Below, in pieces: positions 1 to 10,047 of a DNA stretch of 64,000 nucleotides. The notes beneath the pieces are model-generated. The model had not been told where the DNA came from. It saw nothing but the letters and a program-made list of their open reading frames with translations, and searched no databases. The position numbers were made by a program, and so were the translations under genes. This stretch comes from Bradyrhizobium sp. sBnM-33 (lineage in GTDB: Bacteria > Pseudomonadota > Alphaproteobacteria > Rhizobiales > Xanthobacteraceae). The stretch's first letter is position 1. Each line of letters begins with the position of its first letter. Location of the stretch: the NCBI RefSeq assembly GCF_032917945.1, contig NZ_CP136624.1, forward strand, positions 186,001-250,000, given 5' to 3'.

Positions 1-837
1 CCAGATCGCGATCGCGGTCGCGGTGGCTTCCTCGTCGGAGAGCACCGCGTAGCGATGGAAGTAGGATTTGGGATCGTGGAACGCGGTGTCCCTGAGCGCA
101 AGGAAACGGCGCACATACCATTCGCGCAGCACCGGCTCTTCGGCATCAATATAGACGGAGAAGTCGAAGAAGTCGGACACCACGGGCACCGCCTTGCCGT
201 CGCGCGGCAGTCGGCCGGTCTGCAGCACGTTGACGCCCTCGACGATCAGGATGTCCGGGCGATCGACCTCGATCCACTCGTTCGGCACGATATCGTAGAC
301 CAGATGCGAATAGACCGGCGCGCGCACCGGCCGGCGGCCGGCCTTGATATCGGAAAGAAACGCCAGCAGCATCGGCAGGTCGTAGCTCTCGGGAAAGCCC
401 TTCTTCTGCATCAACCCCTGCCGCTCGAGCACAGCATTGGGATACAGGAAGCCGTCTGTTGTCACTAGGTCGACCCTGGGCCGGGGCGACCAGCGCGCCA
501 GCAGCGCCTGCAGCACGCGCGCGGTGGTCGATTTGCCGACCGCGACCGAACCAGCGACGCCGATGATGTAGGGCACCTTGCGGTCGCGGATGCCGAGGAA
601 CTGGCGCTGCGCCTGGTAGAGCCGGTGGGTCGCATCGACGTAGATCGACAACAGGCGCGACAGCGGCAGGTAGATGTCCTCGACCTCCTGCAGGTCGAGG
701 CGATCGTGCATCGAGCGCAGCCGCTCGAATTCGCCCGGCTCCAGCGTCATCGGCGTGTCGTCGCGCAACCGCGCCCACTGCTCGCGCGTGAAGATGCGGT
801 AGGGATTGTATTGTTGGTCGGGAGCCCGGATATCCAT
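1..837 (-). CDS. coaA: Pantothenate kinase, type I (3' part cut by window edge)
   Basis: Phosphorylates pantothenate in the first committed step of coenzyme A synthesis, in the cytosol. The frame reads 279 codons from the ATG at 837 to base 1 without a stop; bacterial type I enzymes are about 315 residues, so the C-terminus lies outside. The P-loop [12 protein letters not shown] is at residues 93-104, followed by TTDGFLYPN, both typical of the CoaA family. Only 15 bp separate it from hisE upstream on the same strand, so it is probably the last gene of the histidine cluster, an arrangement known in Rhizobiales. Identification is firm; only the end is missing. Confidence 0.93.
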   Translation of the reverse strand, partial: MDIRAPDQQYNPYRIFTREQWARLRDDTPMTLEPGEFERLRSMHDRLDLQEVEDIYLPLSRLLSIYVDATHRLYQAQRQFLGIRDRKVPYIIGVAGSVAVGKSTTARVLQALLARWSPRPRVDLVTTDGFLYPNAVLERQGLMQKKGFPESYDLPMLLAFLSDIKAGRRPVRAPVYSHLVYDIVPNEWIEVDRPDILIVEGVNVLQTGRLPRDGKAVPVVSDFFDFSVYIDAEEPVLREWYVRRFLALRDTAFHDPKSYFHRYAVLSDEEATATAIAIW

Positions 838-852
838 GCGCCGTCCTCTCGG

Positions 853-1176
853 TCAATCGCGCTTGCGCGATGCCTTCTCCTCAAGCCCGGACATCGACGT
901 CCGCTGCGCCAGCGCGGCTTCGACCTCTTCGAGCTTCACGCCCCGCGACTTCAACAACACCAGCAAATGAAACAGCAGGTCGGCGCTTTCGGCAATCAGG
1001 TGGCTACGGTCGTTCTCGATCGCTGCGATCACGGTCTCGACCGCTTCCTCGCCCAGCTTCTTGGCGCAGTGCTCGGCGCCCCTGTCGAGCAATTTGCGGG
1101 TGTAGGACGCCTCTCCTCCCGATGCGGCCCGTGCATCGATGGTGGCGGCCAAATCGTGGATCGTGAAACGCGACAT
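853..1176 (-). CDS. hisE: Phosphoribosyl-ATP pyrophosphatase
   Basis: Hydrolyses phosphoribosyl-ATP to phosphoribosyl-AMP, step 2 of histidine synthesis. The 107-residue protein has the MazG-like all-alpha fold signature, with the acidic motif [11 protein letters not shown] and the later [13 protein letters not shown] helix that bind the metal-pyrophosphate. A TTG directly precedes the ATG; the ATG at 1176 gives the family-like start MSRFTIHDL. HisE is a stand-alone enzyme here, not fused to HisI. It lies 83 bp downstream of hisF on the same strand. Confidence 0.93.
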   Translation of the reverse strand: MSRFTIHDLAATIDARAASGGEASYTRKLLDRGAEHCAKKLGEEAVETVIAAIENDRSHLIAESADLLFHLLVLLKSRGVKLEEVEAALAQRTSMSGLEEKASRKRD

Positions 1177-1259
1177 CAACCGAACTCAACACTCGCGCCC
1201 GACCAAAGTCCGGGTCGCCGTCCCGGACAAGGACTTAGCACTTTTGTGACATGGAGTCG

Positions 1260-2036
1260 TCAGGGATCGAGCCGCATCGGCAGCCCGGCGCGCACCATAT
1301 GCTCCTTGGCTTGGCGTATGGTAAATTCGCCGAAGTGGAATATCGAGGCCGCCAGCACCGCGGTGGCGTGGCCCTGGCGGATGCCGTCGACGAGGTGGTC
1401 GAGATTGCCGACGCCGCCGGAGGCGATAACCGGTACGGGAACACTGTCGGCGACGGCCTGCGTCAGTGGCAGGTCGAAGCCTTGCCGCGTGCCGTCGCGG
1501 TCCATCGAGGTCAACAGGATCTCGCCGGCGCCGAGCGACACCACTTCCTGCGCGTATTCGATCGCGTCGATCCCGGTGGAGTTGCGCCCGCCATGGGTAA
1601 AAATCTCCCAGCGGTCCGAGCCGCCGCCGCGCTTGACCCGCTTGGCGTCGATCGCGACCACGATGCACTGCTCGCCGAATTTTTCCGCCGCCTGCTTGAC
1701 GAATTCACGGTTAGAGACGGCGGCCGAGTTGATCGAGACCTTGTCGGCGCCGAAGCGCAGCAGCGTCTTGATATCCTCGATGGTGCGCACCCCGCCGCCG
1801 ACCGTCAGCGGCATGAAACAGGCTTCCGCCGTGCGCCGCACCACATCCAGCATGGTGCCGCGGTTTTCGTGGGTGGCGGTGATGTCGAGGAAGCACAATT
1901 CGTCGGCGCCGGCGGCGTCATATGCAATCGCCGCCTCGACGGGATCGCCGGCGTCGCGCAGATCGACGAAATTGACGCCCTTGACCACCCGGCCGTCCTT
2001 GACGTCGAGACAGGGGATGACGCGGACCTTGAACAT
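1260..2036 (-). CDS. hisF: Imidazole glycerol phosphate synthase, cyclase subunit
   Basis: Uses ammonia channelled from HisH to convert PRFAR into imidazole glycerol phosphate and AICAR, linking histidine and purine synthesis. The 258-residue length is normal for this (beta/alpha)8 barrel. The N-terminal [15 protein letters not shown] holds the first catalytic Asp, and the phosphate-binding [10 protein letters not shown] and IASGGVGN loops are intact. It starts 10 bp after the hisA stop, so the hisH-hisA-hisF genes should be co-translated. Confidence 0.96.
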   Translation of the reverse strand: MFKVRVIPCLDVKDGRVVKGVNFVDLRDAGDPVEAAIAYDAAGADELCFLDITATHENRGTMLDVVRRTAEACFMPLTVGGGVRTIEDIKTLLRFGADKVSINSAAVSNREFVKQAAEKFGEQCIVVAIDAKRVKRGGGSDRWEIFTHGGRNSTGIDAIEYAQEVVSLGAGEILLTSMDRDGTRQGFDLPLTQAVADSVPVPVIASGGVGNLDHLVDGIRQGHATAVLAASIFHFGEFTIRQAKEHMVRAGLPMRLDP

Positions 2037-2046
2037 GCGAAATCTC

Positions 2047-2790
2047 CTAGGCCGCCGCGGCGCGCGCGTTGCGGATCAGCGTCAGGGCTGCGGCAGGATC
2101 GAGCCGGCCGTCATAGAGCGCGCGGCCGGCAATGGCGCCGCCGAGCTTTTTGGCGCGCGGCTCGAGCAGCGCCTTGACGTCCTCGATCGAAGCGAAACCG
2201 CCGGACGCAATCACGGGAATGGAAATGCGTTCTGCGAGCGCAATCGTGGCATCGAGGTTGAGGCCCTTCAACAAGCCGTCGCGCGCGATATCGGTGAAGA
2301 TGATGGCCGCGACGCCGGCATCCTCGAACCGCTGCGCGATTTCCAGCGCGGTCACCTGCGAGGTCTCGGCCCAGCCTTCCACTGCAACCTTGCCGTCGCG
2401 CGCGTCGAGTCCGACCGCGACGCGGCCGGGAAATTTTTTCGCCGCACCCTTCACCAGTTCCGGATCGCGCACCGCCGCCGTGCCGATGATCACGCGCGCA
2501 ATGCCCTTGTCGAGCCAGGCATCCACAGTCTTGAGATCACGGATGCCGCCGCCAAGCTGCACCGGCATGGTGACCGCCTTGAGCATCGCCTCGACCGCCC
2601 GCGCGTTCATCGGCTTGCCGGCAAAGGCACCGTCGAGATCGACGACGTGGAGATATTCAAACCCTTGCTCGGCAAAAGCGCGCGCCTGCGCCGCGGGATC
2701 GAGGTTGAACACGGTCGCGCGCGCCATGTCTCCCTGCTCGAGGCGCACGCATTGGCCGTTTTTCAGGTCGACGGCAGGAAAGAGGATCAC
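2047..2790 (-). CDS. hisA: ProFAR isomerase (HisA)
   Basis: Isomerises ProFAR to PRFAR, the Amadori rearrangement of histidine synthesis. The protein is a half-barrel-repeat TIM barrel of 247 residues related to HisF, with FPAVDLKNG carrying the catalytic Asp, plus the GGGIRD and IASGGFAS phosphate loops. I place the start at the GTG at 2790, which gives the family start [10 protein letters not shown] and overlaps the hisH stop by four bases (GTGA), a sign of translational coupling. A GTG three codons further upstream is also possible. Confidence 0.95.
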   Translation of the reverse strand: MILFPAVDLKNGQCVRLEQGDMARATVFNLDPAAQARAFAEQGFEYLHVVDLDGAFAGKPMNARAVEAMLKAVTMPVQLGGGIRDLKTVDAWLDKGIARVIIGTAAVRDPELVKGAAKKFPGRVAVGLDARDGKVAVEGWAETSQVTALEIAQRFEDAGVAAIIFTDIARDGLLKGLNLDATIALAERISIPVIASGGFASIEDVKALLEPRAKKLGGAIAGRALYDGRLDPAAALTLIRNARAAAA

Positions 2791-3437
2791 GGCTTCCACT
2801 TCAAAAAGTTCGAGATCAGGGCCAGACCAAAACGCTGGCTCTTCTCGGGGTGAAACTGCGTGCCGACGGCGGTGTCCTTGCCGACGATCGCGGTCACCGG
2901 CCCGCCGTAATCGGCGCGTGCCAGCACGTCCGCTTCGTTCGACGCGTTGAGATGATACGAATGCACGAAATAGGCATGGCGGCCCTTCGGTCCGAGCGGC
3001 AGGCGCTCCAGCACCGGGTGCTCACGGATAGGGTCGAGCGTGTTCCAGCCCATGTGGGGAATCTTCAGATTTTCCTCGCGCGGGGAAATCTTCTCGACGT
3101 CGCCCTCGATCCAGTTGAAACCGTTGGTCGTGACGTGCTCCTTGCCGCGCGTCGCCATCAACTGCATGCCGACGCAGATCCCGAAGAAAGGCCGCGCCTT
3201 GACGCGAACCGCTTCGGTCATGGCTTCCAGCATACCATCCACGGCGTCGAGACCGCGGCGGCAATCGGCGAAGGCGCCGACGCCGGGCAGCACGATGCGA
3301 TCGGCGCGGTACACGATATCAGGATCGCGCGTCACCATGACCTTCTGCGGCTCTTCCATGCCCCGCGAGGCGCGCTCGAAGGCCTTTGCCGCCGAGTGAA
3401 GATTGCCGGAGCCGTAATCGATGATCGCAACGGTCAT
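2787..3437 (-). CDS. hisH: Imidazole glycerol phosphate synthase, glutaminase subunit
   Basis: Class I glutamine amidotransferase that supplies ammonia to HisF. The nucleophile Cys lies in GICVGMQ and the His-Glu pair of the triad in QFHPEKS near the C-terminus; the 216-residue length is normal. The start ATG overlaps the stop of the upstream DUF2628 gene by four bases (ATGA) and its own stop overlaps hisA, so three genes in a row are coupled. Confidence 0.96.
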   Translation of the reverse strand: MTVAIIDYGSGNLHSAAKAFERASRGMEEPQKVMVTRDPDIVYRADRIVLPGVGAFADCRRGLDAVDGMLEAMTEAVRVKARPFFGICVGMQLMATRGKEHVTTNGFNWIEGDVEKISPREENLKIPHMGWNTLDPIREHPVLERLPLGPKGRHAYFVHSYHLNASNEADVLARADYGGPVTAIVGKDTAVGTQFHPEKSQRFGLALISNFLKWKP

Positions 3438-3967
3438 CGTGGCCCTCCCGGCTCCGGAAACAAACCGATGATTCCGCCTTGCGGCAACGGCGGCGGCGGT
3501 TTGGAGAACGACTGGCCCGGAATGTTGCGGGTTGGCGGCGGTGCGCCGCGATCAATCGCGTACTGGTCATTGGTGAAGCCACGCTGCCTAGCAGCCCAGC
3601 GCTCGAAGAAGCGGCGCTCAGCCGCTTCCTGGTCGTCGGCGACGACGACGTCTAGCTGGCGCCATTTGCGCCGAGATAGTGTCCAGCGCCGCAGGCTCGC
3701 CGCTTCGAGCCCCATCAGAATGGCGATCAGGACGTCAACGATGAAGATCGTGCCGCGGCTGGCGCCGAGCGCCGACATCCCGAGGTGGATCGCAACTATC
3801 AGAATGATCCAGCCGATCAATGCCAGCCAAAGCCGATGCCAGAGCAGCCAAATCACGCTCGCAACCGCAGCCCAGAAATGGAAGCCGTCGCGAACGAAGA
3901 CGAATTTATCGGCTGCCGCCAAGTCGGCGCCGTCACCCACGGGGGCATGCACTGTATAAACCCGCAT
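3434..3967 (-). CDS. DUF2628-like small membrane protein
   Basis: Function unknown. The 177-residue protein begins MRVYTVH and has hydrophobic segments at about residues 28-60 and 75-90, consistent with two or three membrane helices, then a charged, Arg-rich C-terminal tail ending in a Pro-rich stretch (residues 145-175). This layout matches the DUF2628 family, which in rhizobia sits between hisB and hisH. It overlaps hisH by ATGA, so its expression is tied to the histidine operon, but nothing in it suggests an enzyme of that pathway. Confidence 0.8.
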   Translation of the reverse strand: MRVYTVHAPVGDGADLAAADKFVFVRDGFHFWAAVASVIWLLWHRLWLALIGWIILIVAIHLGMSALGASRGTIFIVDVLIAILMGLEAASLRRWTLSRRKWRQLDVVVADDQEAAERRFFERWAARQRGFTNDQYAIDRGAPPPTRNIPGQSFSKPPPPLPQGGIIGLFPEPGGPR

Positions 3968-4000
3968 CGTAGCTCTCCGGCCGCGAGACGCGAACGAGAA

Positions 4001-4594
4001 TCAGCCGCCGAGCTGACCCTTGGTGGAAGGCACTTCGCCCGCCGCGCGCGGATCGATCGCAACAGCGGCACGGAGCGCCCTCGCCAGACCCTTGAAACAG
4101 GATTCGGCGATATGATGGCTGTTCTCGCCATATAGGGTCTCGACGTGCAAAGTCACGCCGGCGTTGATGGTGAAGGCGTTGAACCATTCGCGCACCAGCT
4201 CGGTGTCGAACTGACCGACCTTGTCGCGCGGAAAATCGACCTTGAACACCAGCACCGGCCGGCCCGAAATATCGATCACGACGCGCGACAGCGTCTCATC
4301 CATCGGCATGTGGATCGAGGCATAGCGGGTGATGCCGGCCATCGTGCCGAGCGCCTGCTTGACGGCTTGGCCCAGCGCGATGCCGACGTCCTCGGTGGTG
4401 TGGTGGTGGTCGACATGGAGGTCGCCATCCGCCTTCACCGTGATATCGATGCGGGAATGCCGGGCCAGGAGATCGAGCATATGATCGAAAAAGCCGATGC
4501 CGGTCGAAACCTCGGACACGCCCGTGCCGTCGAGGTTTACCGCGACCTCGATGTCGGTTTCCTTGGTCTTGCGCTTGATGGACGCTGTGCGCAT
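4001..4594 (-). CDS. hisB: Imidazoleglycerol-phosphate dehydratase
   Basis: Dehydrates imidazole glycerol phosphate to imidazole acetol phosphate. The 197-residue protein is the monofunctional type, without the phosphatase domain of the E. coli enzyme. The metal-binding His clusters are visible as [21 protein letters not shown] and, near the end, the [13 protein letters not shown] motif. It is the first gene of the leftward histidine cluster; 33 bp separate it from the DUF2628 gene. Confidence 0.96.
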   Translation of the reverse strand: MRTASIKRKTKETDIEVAVNLDGTGVSEVSTGIGFFDHMLDLLARHSRIDITVKADGDLHVDHHHTTEDVGIALGQAVKQALGTMAGITRYASIHMPMDETLSRVVIDISGRPVLVFKVDFPRDKVGQFDTELVREWFNAFTINAGVTLHVETLYGENSHHIAESCFKGLARALRAAVAIDPRAAGEVPSTKGQLGG

Positions 4595-4784
4595 GAAAAC
4601 TGCTTCCCTTGGGCCGCTTGGGGCCGAAAACGCGGCTCTTTTAACAGGCGGATATCACCTTCGCTACTGCGGGATGACGTTTGAAGGGCTGAACTTCGGC
4701 CCATGGTGACCGGATTCGGGGTGAAACGGCGCGATTGTAACCCCTCCCCTCAACCCCTAAATCTGACGGGAACGAGGACAATTC
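4595..4784. promoter_or_regulatory. Divergent promoter region hisB / hslV
   Basis: This 190-bp gap lies between the leftward histidine cluster and the rightward hslV operon and must carry both promoters. I could not identify a convincing heat-shock (sigma-32) promoter, a his leader peptide rich in His codons, or an attenuator-like terminator here. Confidence 0.5.
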
Positions 4785-5336
4785 ATGCAAGCATCTGAAA
4801 ACAACCTGCCGATCTGGCACGGCACCACGATTTTGACGGTCCGCAAGGGCGGCAAGGTGGTAATCGGCGGCGACGGCCAGGTCTCGATCGGCCAGACCGT
4901 CATCAAGGCCAACGCCAAAAAGGTCCGGAAAATCGGCAAGGGCGACGTGATCGGCGGCTTCGCCGGTGCCACCGCCGACGCCTTTACCCTGTTCGAGCGG
5001 CTGGAGGGCAAGCTTGAGCAATACCCCGGGCAATTGACCCGCGCGGCGGTCGAACTGGCCAAGGACTGGCGAACCGACCGCTATCTGCGCCGGCTGGAAG
5101 CGATGATGATCGTCGCCGACAAGGACGTCTCGCTGGTGCTGACTGGCACCGGCGACGTGCTGGAGCCGGAAGCGGGTGTGATGGCGATCGGCTCCGGCGG
5201 CAACTATGCCCTGGCGGCCGCCCGCGCGCTTGTCGACACCGAAAAGGACGCCGAAACCATCGTGCGCCGCGCGCTCGATATCGCCGCCGACATCTGCGTC
5301 TACACCAACCGGAACGTCACGATCGAAACGCTCTGA
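4785..5336 (+). CDS. hslV: ATP-dependent protease HslVU, peptidase subunit
   Basis: Proteasome-like threonine peptidase that forms the double-hexamer core of the HslVU (ClpQY) protease. The mature N-terminal Thr is the first Thr in WHGTTIL (residues 13-14), so about a dozen residues are removed, as in other alphaproteobacterial HslV proteins. The GGDGQVS motif and the ends of the 183-residue chain are typical. It is separated from its partner hslU by two small genes, all on one strand. Confidence 0.96.
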   Translation: MQASENNLPIWHGTTILTVRKGGKVVIGGDGQVSIGQTVIKANAKKVRKIGKGDVIGGFAGATADAFTLFERLEGKLEQYPGQLTRAAVELAKDWRTDRYLRRLEAMMIVADKDVSLVLTGTGDVLEPEAGVMAIGSGGNYALAAARALVDTEKDAETIVRRALDIAADICVYTNRNVTIETL

Positions 5337-5352
5337 GGGGAGCCGCCGGTCC

Positions 5353-5838
5353 ATGGCGCCGGAATATGTCTTCCGCCCGATGATTGTGGCCGACCTGCCG
5401 TTGATCCGGCAGTGGCTCGCGCGGCCGCATGTGCGCGAATGGTGGGGCGATCCCTCTGAACAATATGAACTGGTCAGCGGCGATCTCGATGAACCGGCGA
5501 TGGATCAGTTCATCGTCTCGGCGGGAAGTAACGATTTCGGCTACCTGCAGTGCTATGAGCTGACGGCGTGGAATTCGGGCTTTGGCGAACATCCGCGCGG
5601 CACCCGCGGCATCGACCTTTTCATCGGCGAGCCGGGCATGATCGGGCGTGGCCATGGTTCGGCGTTCATCCGGGCCTTCGTCGAGGACCGGTTGAGGCGC
5701 GGCGCGCCACGCATCGTCACTGATCCCGATCCGGACAACGCCCGGGCTGTACGTGCCTATGCGAAGGCGGGCTTTGAAAAAGCTGGTATGGTCGATACTC
5801 CTGATGGTCCCGCCTTATTGATGGTCCGCAACGTATGA
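5353..5838 (+). CDS. GNAT-family acetyltransferase, AAC(6')-like
   Basis: Probable acetyl-CoA-dependent N-acetyltransferase of 161 residues. The N-terminal pattern [19 protein letters not shown] resembles the aminoglycoside 6'-acetyltransferase branch of the GNAT superfamily, and the acetyl-CoA loop appears as GRGHGSAF (about residues 97-104), followed by the [16 protein letters not shown] motif. Aminoglycoside acetylation is not implied; the substrate is unknown. Reading frame continues upstream, but the ATG at 5353 gives the family-like start just 16 bp after hslV. Its stop overlaps the next gene by ATGA. Confidence 0.85.
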   Translation: MAPEYVFRPMIVADLPLIRQWLARPHVREWWGDPSEQYELVSGDLDEPAMDQFIVSAGSNDFGYLQCYELTAWNSGFGEHPRGTRGIDLFIGEPGMIGRGHGSAFIRAFVEDRLRRGAPRIVTDPDPDNARAVRAYAKAGFEKAGMVDTPDGPALLMVRNV

Positions 5839-6446
5839 CCTCCACCAGCAGTCTCGACAACGCTCCGGTCATCCGTGTGCTTTCGCCGTGGCATTGGACG
5901 TTGATCGCAGCCGGCATCCTCGCAGCGCAAGCTGCCATCCTGTACGGGATGGGGCGCCTGCCGATCTGTGCCTGCGGTTACGTCAAGCTCTGGCATGGCG
6001 TCGTGCTGAGTTCGGAGAACTCCCAGCACATCGCCGACTGGTATTCGCTATCGCATATCCTGCACGGCTTCCTGTTCTACGGCGCGGCCGTCGTCGCGTT
6101 CCCGCGCTTGGCCTGGCAGGGCCGCCTGATGCTCGCCATCTTGGTCGAAGGCGGCTGGGAACTGGTCGAGAATTCCGACTGGATCATCAACCGCTACCGC
6201 GCCGGGACGATCTCGCTGGATTACTTTGGCGATACCATCATCAATTCGATTTCCGATATGCTCTTCATGATCGGTGGCTTTCTGCTGGCGAGGAAACTTC
6301 CCGTGGCAGTCACCGTCGCTCTTGCGATGTTGTTCGAGCTGGTGATGACGCTCCATATTCGCGACAATCTGACGCTCAACATTATCATGCTGATTCACCC
6401 CTTCGAGACGATCAAGCTGTGGCAGGGTGGCCCGCCGATCATTTAG
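5835..6446 (+). CDS. DUF2585 (UPF0314) inner-membrane protein
   Basis: Membrane protein of unknown function, 203 residues, with about five hydrophobic helices (near residues 20-40, 70-95, 130-150, 152-175 and 180-195). Conserved-looking features include the [11 protein letters not shown] segment in the first periplasmic loop, SQHIADWYS, and the [18 protein letters not shown] motif. I recognise the family as UPF0314/DUF2585, found mainly in Rhizobiales. It is coupled to the GNAT gene by a 4-bp overlap and lies 53 bp upstream of hslU. Confidence 0.8.
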   Translation: MTSTSSLDNAPVIRVLSPWHWTLIAAGILAAQAAILYGMGRLPICACGYVKLWHGVVLSSENSQHIADWYSLSHILHGFLFYGAAVVAFPRLAWQGRLMLAILVEGGWELVENSDWIINRYRAGTISLDYFGDTIINSISDMLFMIGGFLLARKLPVAVTVALAMLFELVMTLHIRDNLTLNIIMLIHPFETIKLWQGGPPII

Positions 6447-6499
6447 CAGCCTCGCGTACCCGCTTGCTCTCGCAACATTGGACACCTACCTAGGGACCT

Positions 6500-7801
6500 A
6501 TGACCGACTTTTCTCCCCGTGAAATCGTCTCCGAACTCGACCGCTTCATCGTCGGCCAAGCCGACGCCAAGCGCGCGGTATCGATTGCGCTGCGCAATCG
6601 CTGGCGACGGCTGAAGCTCACCGGCAACTTGCGCGAAGAAGTGCTGCCGAAAAACATCCTGATGATCGGGCCGACCGGCGTCGGCAAGACCGAGATTGCG
6701 CGACGGCTGGCGAAATTGGCCGGCGCGCCTTTCATCAAAGTCGAAGCTACGAAATTCACCGAAGTCGGTTATGTCGGCCGCGACGTCGAGCAGATCATCC
6801 GCGACCTCGTCGAGGTCGCAATCGTGCAGGTGCGCGAGCGCAAGCGCAAGGATGTGCAGGCCCGCGCGCAACTGGCCGCCGAGGAACGCGTGCTGGACGC
6901 GCTGGTCGGACCGGCCTCCAGCCCGGCAACCCGCGATTCCTTCCGCAAGAAACTGCGCGCCGGCGAGCTCAATGACAAGGAAATCGAGATCGAGACTCAA
7001 TCCTCGGGCGGCATGCCGATGTTTGAGATTCCGGGGATGCCGGGCGCGCAGATGGGCGCGATCTCGATCGGCGACATTTTTGGCAAACTTGGTGGGCGAA
7101 CCAAGACCCGCCGGCTGACGGTTGAAGGCTCGCACGAGATTCTCGTCAACGAAGAGTCCGACAAGCTGCTCGATAATGATCAGCTCGTGCTGGAAGCGAT
7201 CGCGGCGGTCGAGAACAACGGCATCGTGTTCCTCGACGAGATCGACAAGATCTGCGTGCGCGAAAACCGTCTTGGCGGCGACGTCTCGCGCGAAGGCGTG
7301 CAGCGTGACCTGCTGCCGCTGATCGAAGGAACGACCGTCACGACCAAGCACGGCGCGGTCAAGACCGACCACATCCTGTTCATCGCCTCGGGCGCGTTTC
7401 ATATCGCCAAGCCCTCGGATCTGTTGCCGGAATTGCAGGGCCGCCTGCCGATCCGCGTCGAACTGGAAGCACTGACCCGCGACGACATGCGCCGCATCCT
7501 GACCGAGCCGGAAGCGTCGCTGATCAAGCAATATGTCGCACTGATGCAGACAGAGGGCGTGACGCTCGATATCACCGATGGCGCGATCGATGCGCTGGCA
7601 GATATCGCCGTCGCCGTCAATTCGACGGTCGAAAACATCGGCGCGCGGCGGCTGCAGACAGTGATGGAACGCGTGCTCGACGAGATTTCATTCGCCGCGC
7701 CGGACCGCCATGGCGAGACCATCAAGGTCGATGCCGACTATGTGCAGAAGCATATCGGCGACCTCGCCAAGAACTCGGATCTGAGCCGGTTTATTTTGTA
7801 G
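6500..7801 (+). CDS. hslU: ATP-dependent protease HslVU, ATPase subunit
   Basis: AAA+ unfoldase that feeds substrates into HslV. The Walker A motif GPTGVGKTE is at about residues 57-65 and Walker B VFLDEIDK at about 243-250; the variable I-domain lies between, and the chain ends in the family-typical RFIL tail that docks into HslV. The length of 433 residues is normal. It converges on the smr gene, with 54 bp between stops and no obvious terminator. Confidence 0.97.
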   Translation: MTDFSPREIVSELDRFIVGQADAKRAVSIALRNRWRRLKLTGNLREEVLPKNILMIGPTGVGKTEIARRLAKLAGAPFIKVEATKFTEVGYVGRDVEQIIRDLVEVAIVQVRERKRKDVQARAQLAAEERVLDALVGPASSPATRDSFRKKLRAGELNDKEIEIETQSSGGMPMFEIPGMPGAQMGAISIGDIFGKLGGRTKTRRLTVEGSHEILVNEESDKLLDNDQLVLEAIAAVENNGIVFLDEIDKICVRENRLGGDVSREGVQRDLLPLIEGTTVTTKHGAVKTDHILFIASGAFHIAKPSDLLPELQGRLPIRVELEALTRDDMRRILTEPEASLIKQYVALMQTEGVTLDITDGAIDALADIAVAVNSTVENIGARRLQTVMERVLDEISFAAPDRHGETIKVDADYVQKHIGDLAKNSDLSRFIL

Positions 7802-7855
7802 CCGGCAACGTCCGCCGTTCGGGGCAAGCTTTCGCTGCAAAACGCTCAAGCGAGA

Positions 7856-8452
7856 TTAGAAACGCGCCCGTCGCACCCGCACATACAGGGCACCCTCGCC
7901 ACCATGGCCGATATGAGCTTCCTCGAAACCGACCACCAGCGCGCGGAATTCCGGTAGTCCAAGCCATTGCGGCACCTGACGGCGCAGCACACCGCGCTCG
8001 GAGTCAGCACCCACCTTGCCCTTGCCGGTGATGACGAGCACGAAGCTCAGCCCGTCATGATGGGCGCGCTGCAGGAAGCCGAACAGCGCGCGATGCGCGC
8101 GTGTCTGCGTCATGCCGTGCAGGTCGAGCCTTGCATCGATCTCCTTGCGACCACGCGACAGATGCGACCGCTCGCGACGGCCGATCGGCGCCAGCGGCGG
8201 GGGTTCTGGCTTTGAAGGCGCAACCATTCGCGACGGCGCCACATGCCTCGGTGAAGCGGCGGGTTTCTGAGCGATTTTGTGCTCGGCTTCCGCTGGAGCA
8301 GCCGACGGCTTCGAGACGCGGTGCCGCTTGCGCAACGGCTTGACCTGCTTGGCGACGCTCTCCCACAGCGCGCGCTCCTCTTCACTCAGGCCGCGCTTGC
8401 GGCGCGGCGGCTCCGGCAGGTCGGGAATCAAACTCGGCGACCGGCGTTTCAT
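7856..8452 (-). CDS. Smr-domain protein (MutS2-type nuclease domain)
   Basis: The 198-residue protein has a charged, Pro-rich N-terminal half (residues 1-90) and a C-terminal Smr domain with the LDLHGMT motif (about residue 110) and the FVLVITGKGK loop. Smr domains act as DNA- or RNA-nicking nucleases in characterised members, but the substrate here is unknown. Its start overlaps the mltA stop by ATGA, so it is the last gene of a Tim44-mltA-smr operon, an arrangement seen across alphaproteobacteria. Confidence 0.88.
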   Translation of the reverse strand: MKRRSPSLIPDLPEPPRRKRGLSEEERALWESVAKQVKPLRKRHRVSKPSAAPAEAEHKIAQKPAASPRHVAPSRMVAPSKPEPPPLAPIGRRERSHLSRGRKEIDARLDLHGMTQTRAHRALFGFLQRAHHDGLSFVLVITGKGKVGADSERGVLRRQVPQWLGLPEFRALVVGFEEAHIGHGGEGALYVRVRRARF

Positions 8453-10047
8453 CGATGATGGCGATATCGGCGCAGATGACGCGGCTGTGGCTTTGCCGAA
8501 ACCGCTTCAACGTTCGGCCGCGGTTCTGGAAGCGGTACTGGCTCTGCTACGGCAGCCTGGACGGCTGGGGCTGGCGAGGGCCCGGCTGCAGACGATGTCG
8601 TCGCCTGCATCGCGGGCCTGGCGTTGGTCGCCGCCGTAACATCGGACGGCTTTCCGGCATTCTTCGGATCCTTGGACGCATCCTTCAACGGATCGGTTTG
8701 CGGGAACAGTTTTGCGATCATCGCCGACGGCCGCTCGTCCGGCACCGGCATCTTGCGGCCACGCGCCACCGGATCAAGGCTCTTCGGCACCAGGATCACG
8801 AAGCGGGCATTGTGGCGGAGGCGGCCGGACACCTTGCCGGCGTCGAGGCCGGCGCCGAAGTAGAGATCGGCACGCGCGGGGCCGACGATGGCGGAGCCGG
8901 TGTCCTGCGCAATCATCAGGCGGCGAAACGATGTCTTCGATCGCTCTGATTCGATCGGCAGTTCGCCCTCGATGAAAAAAGGCGTGCCATAGACATGCAG
9001 TGACTTGTCGACCGCGATTGACCGGCCCGGCGTCAACGGCACGCCCTGGGCGCCGACCGCCTCGTCCTTATCGGAAAGCTGCACCTCGCGGAAGAAGACG
9101 TAGGACTTGTTCTGCCGCCGCAGCTCGTCGGCCTCGTTGGGATTCTGCTCCATCCAGTCCCGGATCTTCTGCATCGACATCTGATCCTTGGGGATGATGT
9201 TGCGCTCAATCAGGATGCGGCCGACCGGCGTATAGGGGAAGCCGTTGTGCGCATCGTAATTGATGCGAAGGGTGGAGCCGTCGTCGAGGCTGACCCGCGC
9301 CGAGCCCTGGATCTGCGAGAACAGCAGGTCGGTCTGGTCCTTCAGCCAGCAGATTTCGAGGCCGCGGCCGGCAATCGCGCCATCCTCGATTTCGGCGCGA
9401 TCGTAGTAAGGCACCAGCTTGCGGCGGCCGATCTTGCGAAACACCTGGCCCTTGTTCGGCAGGCCGGCCGAGCTCTGTGTGGTGCCACGGACGAACAGGT
9501 TCGACGGCCGGCGATAGACCGGCACTTTGTAGACCTCGTTCTCGGTCCGTGAGCCGTCGACGATTGGTTCGTAATAGCCGGTAACAAAGCCCTCGCCTTC
9601 GCCAAGCCGCGAAATGCGCAAGGGAAGAAAGTGCGCCTCGAAGAAGGCCCTCGCCTTCACGCCATCGGATAGTTCGAGGCCTCTGGCGATGCGGCAAGGA
9701 TCGCGGAGCGACGTGCCGAGTGCCTTTGGATCGGCCGGCGGCTTTTGCTGCGCCGCTATCGGCTTGCAACTCGTGCGAAATGCCTTGTAGGCGGCGAGAT
9801 GATCGTCCTCGCTCCAACCCGCGATCTCGGTCCAGGCGACGGGCGCATACTGGCCCCCGTTTATCTGAAACGGCAGTTCGAGCTGTGGATATGGCAGGTG
9901 ACGGACGGGCGGCAGATGGGAAGGCTTTTGCGAAGGTGAATGGCGCACTGCTGCGGCATCCGATGGTGCGATCGAGCACGCCAAAGCGAGCACGCCCAGC
10001 GCAAGCCCCGTAAGGCTCCGCGTCTTAGCCCGCGCTTCCAGTGCCAA
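8449..10047 (-). CDS. mltA: Membrane-bound lytic murein transglycosylase A
   Basis: Cleaves peptidoglycan glycan strands with formation of 1,6-anhydro-muropeptides. The MltA barrel domain and the C-terminal 3D domain are present: GYYEP, then SGLPNKG and the late QDTGSAIVGPARADLYFG motif with the catalytic Asp residues. The start is uncertain: I choose the TTG at 10047, which overlaps the end of the Tim44 gene by 23 bases and puts a hydrophobic signal segment (LTGLALGVLALAC) at once after it. The Cys there does not sit in a canonical lipobox, so lipidation is doubtful. The Pro-rich tail after the catalytic domain is longer than in E. coli. Confidence 0.88.
   Translation of the reverse strand: MALEARAKTRSLTGLALGVLALACSIAPSDAAAVRHSPSQKPSHLPPVRHLPYPQLELPFQINGGQYAPVAWTEIAGWSEDDHLAAYKAFRTSCKPIAAQQKPPADPKALGTSLRDPCRIARGLELSDGVKARAFFEAHFLPLRISRLGEGEGFVTGYYEPIVDGSRTENEVYKVPVYRRPSNLFVRGTTQSSAGLPNKGQVFRKIGRRKLVPYYDRAEIEDGAIAGRGLEICWLKDQTDLLFSQIQGSARVSLDDGSTLRINYDAHNGFPYTPVGRILIERNIIPKDQMSMQKIRDWMEQNPNEADELRRQNKSYVFFREVQLSDKDEAVGAQGVPLTPGRSIAVDKSLHVYGTPFFIEGELPIESERSKTSFRRLMIAQDTGSAIVGPARADLYFGAGLDAGKVSGRLRHNARFVILVPKSLDPVARGRKMPVPDERPSAMIAKLFPQTDPLKDASKDPKNAGKPSDVTAATNARPAMQATTSSAAGPSPAPAVQAAVAEPVPLPEPRPNVEAVSAKPQPRHLRRYRHHR

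Noticed and set aside
625..2853. A 742-codon plus-strand frame across hisE, hisF and hisA
   Set aside because: It is the shadow of well-supported genes on the minus strand; the composition is Arg/His-rich, with no recognisable domain.
5353..5838. Aminoglycoside resistance gene
   Set aside because: The fold resembles AAC(6') enzymes, but chromosomal GNAT relatives of this kind usually have other substrates; no resistance context is present.
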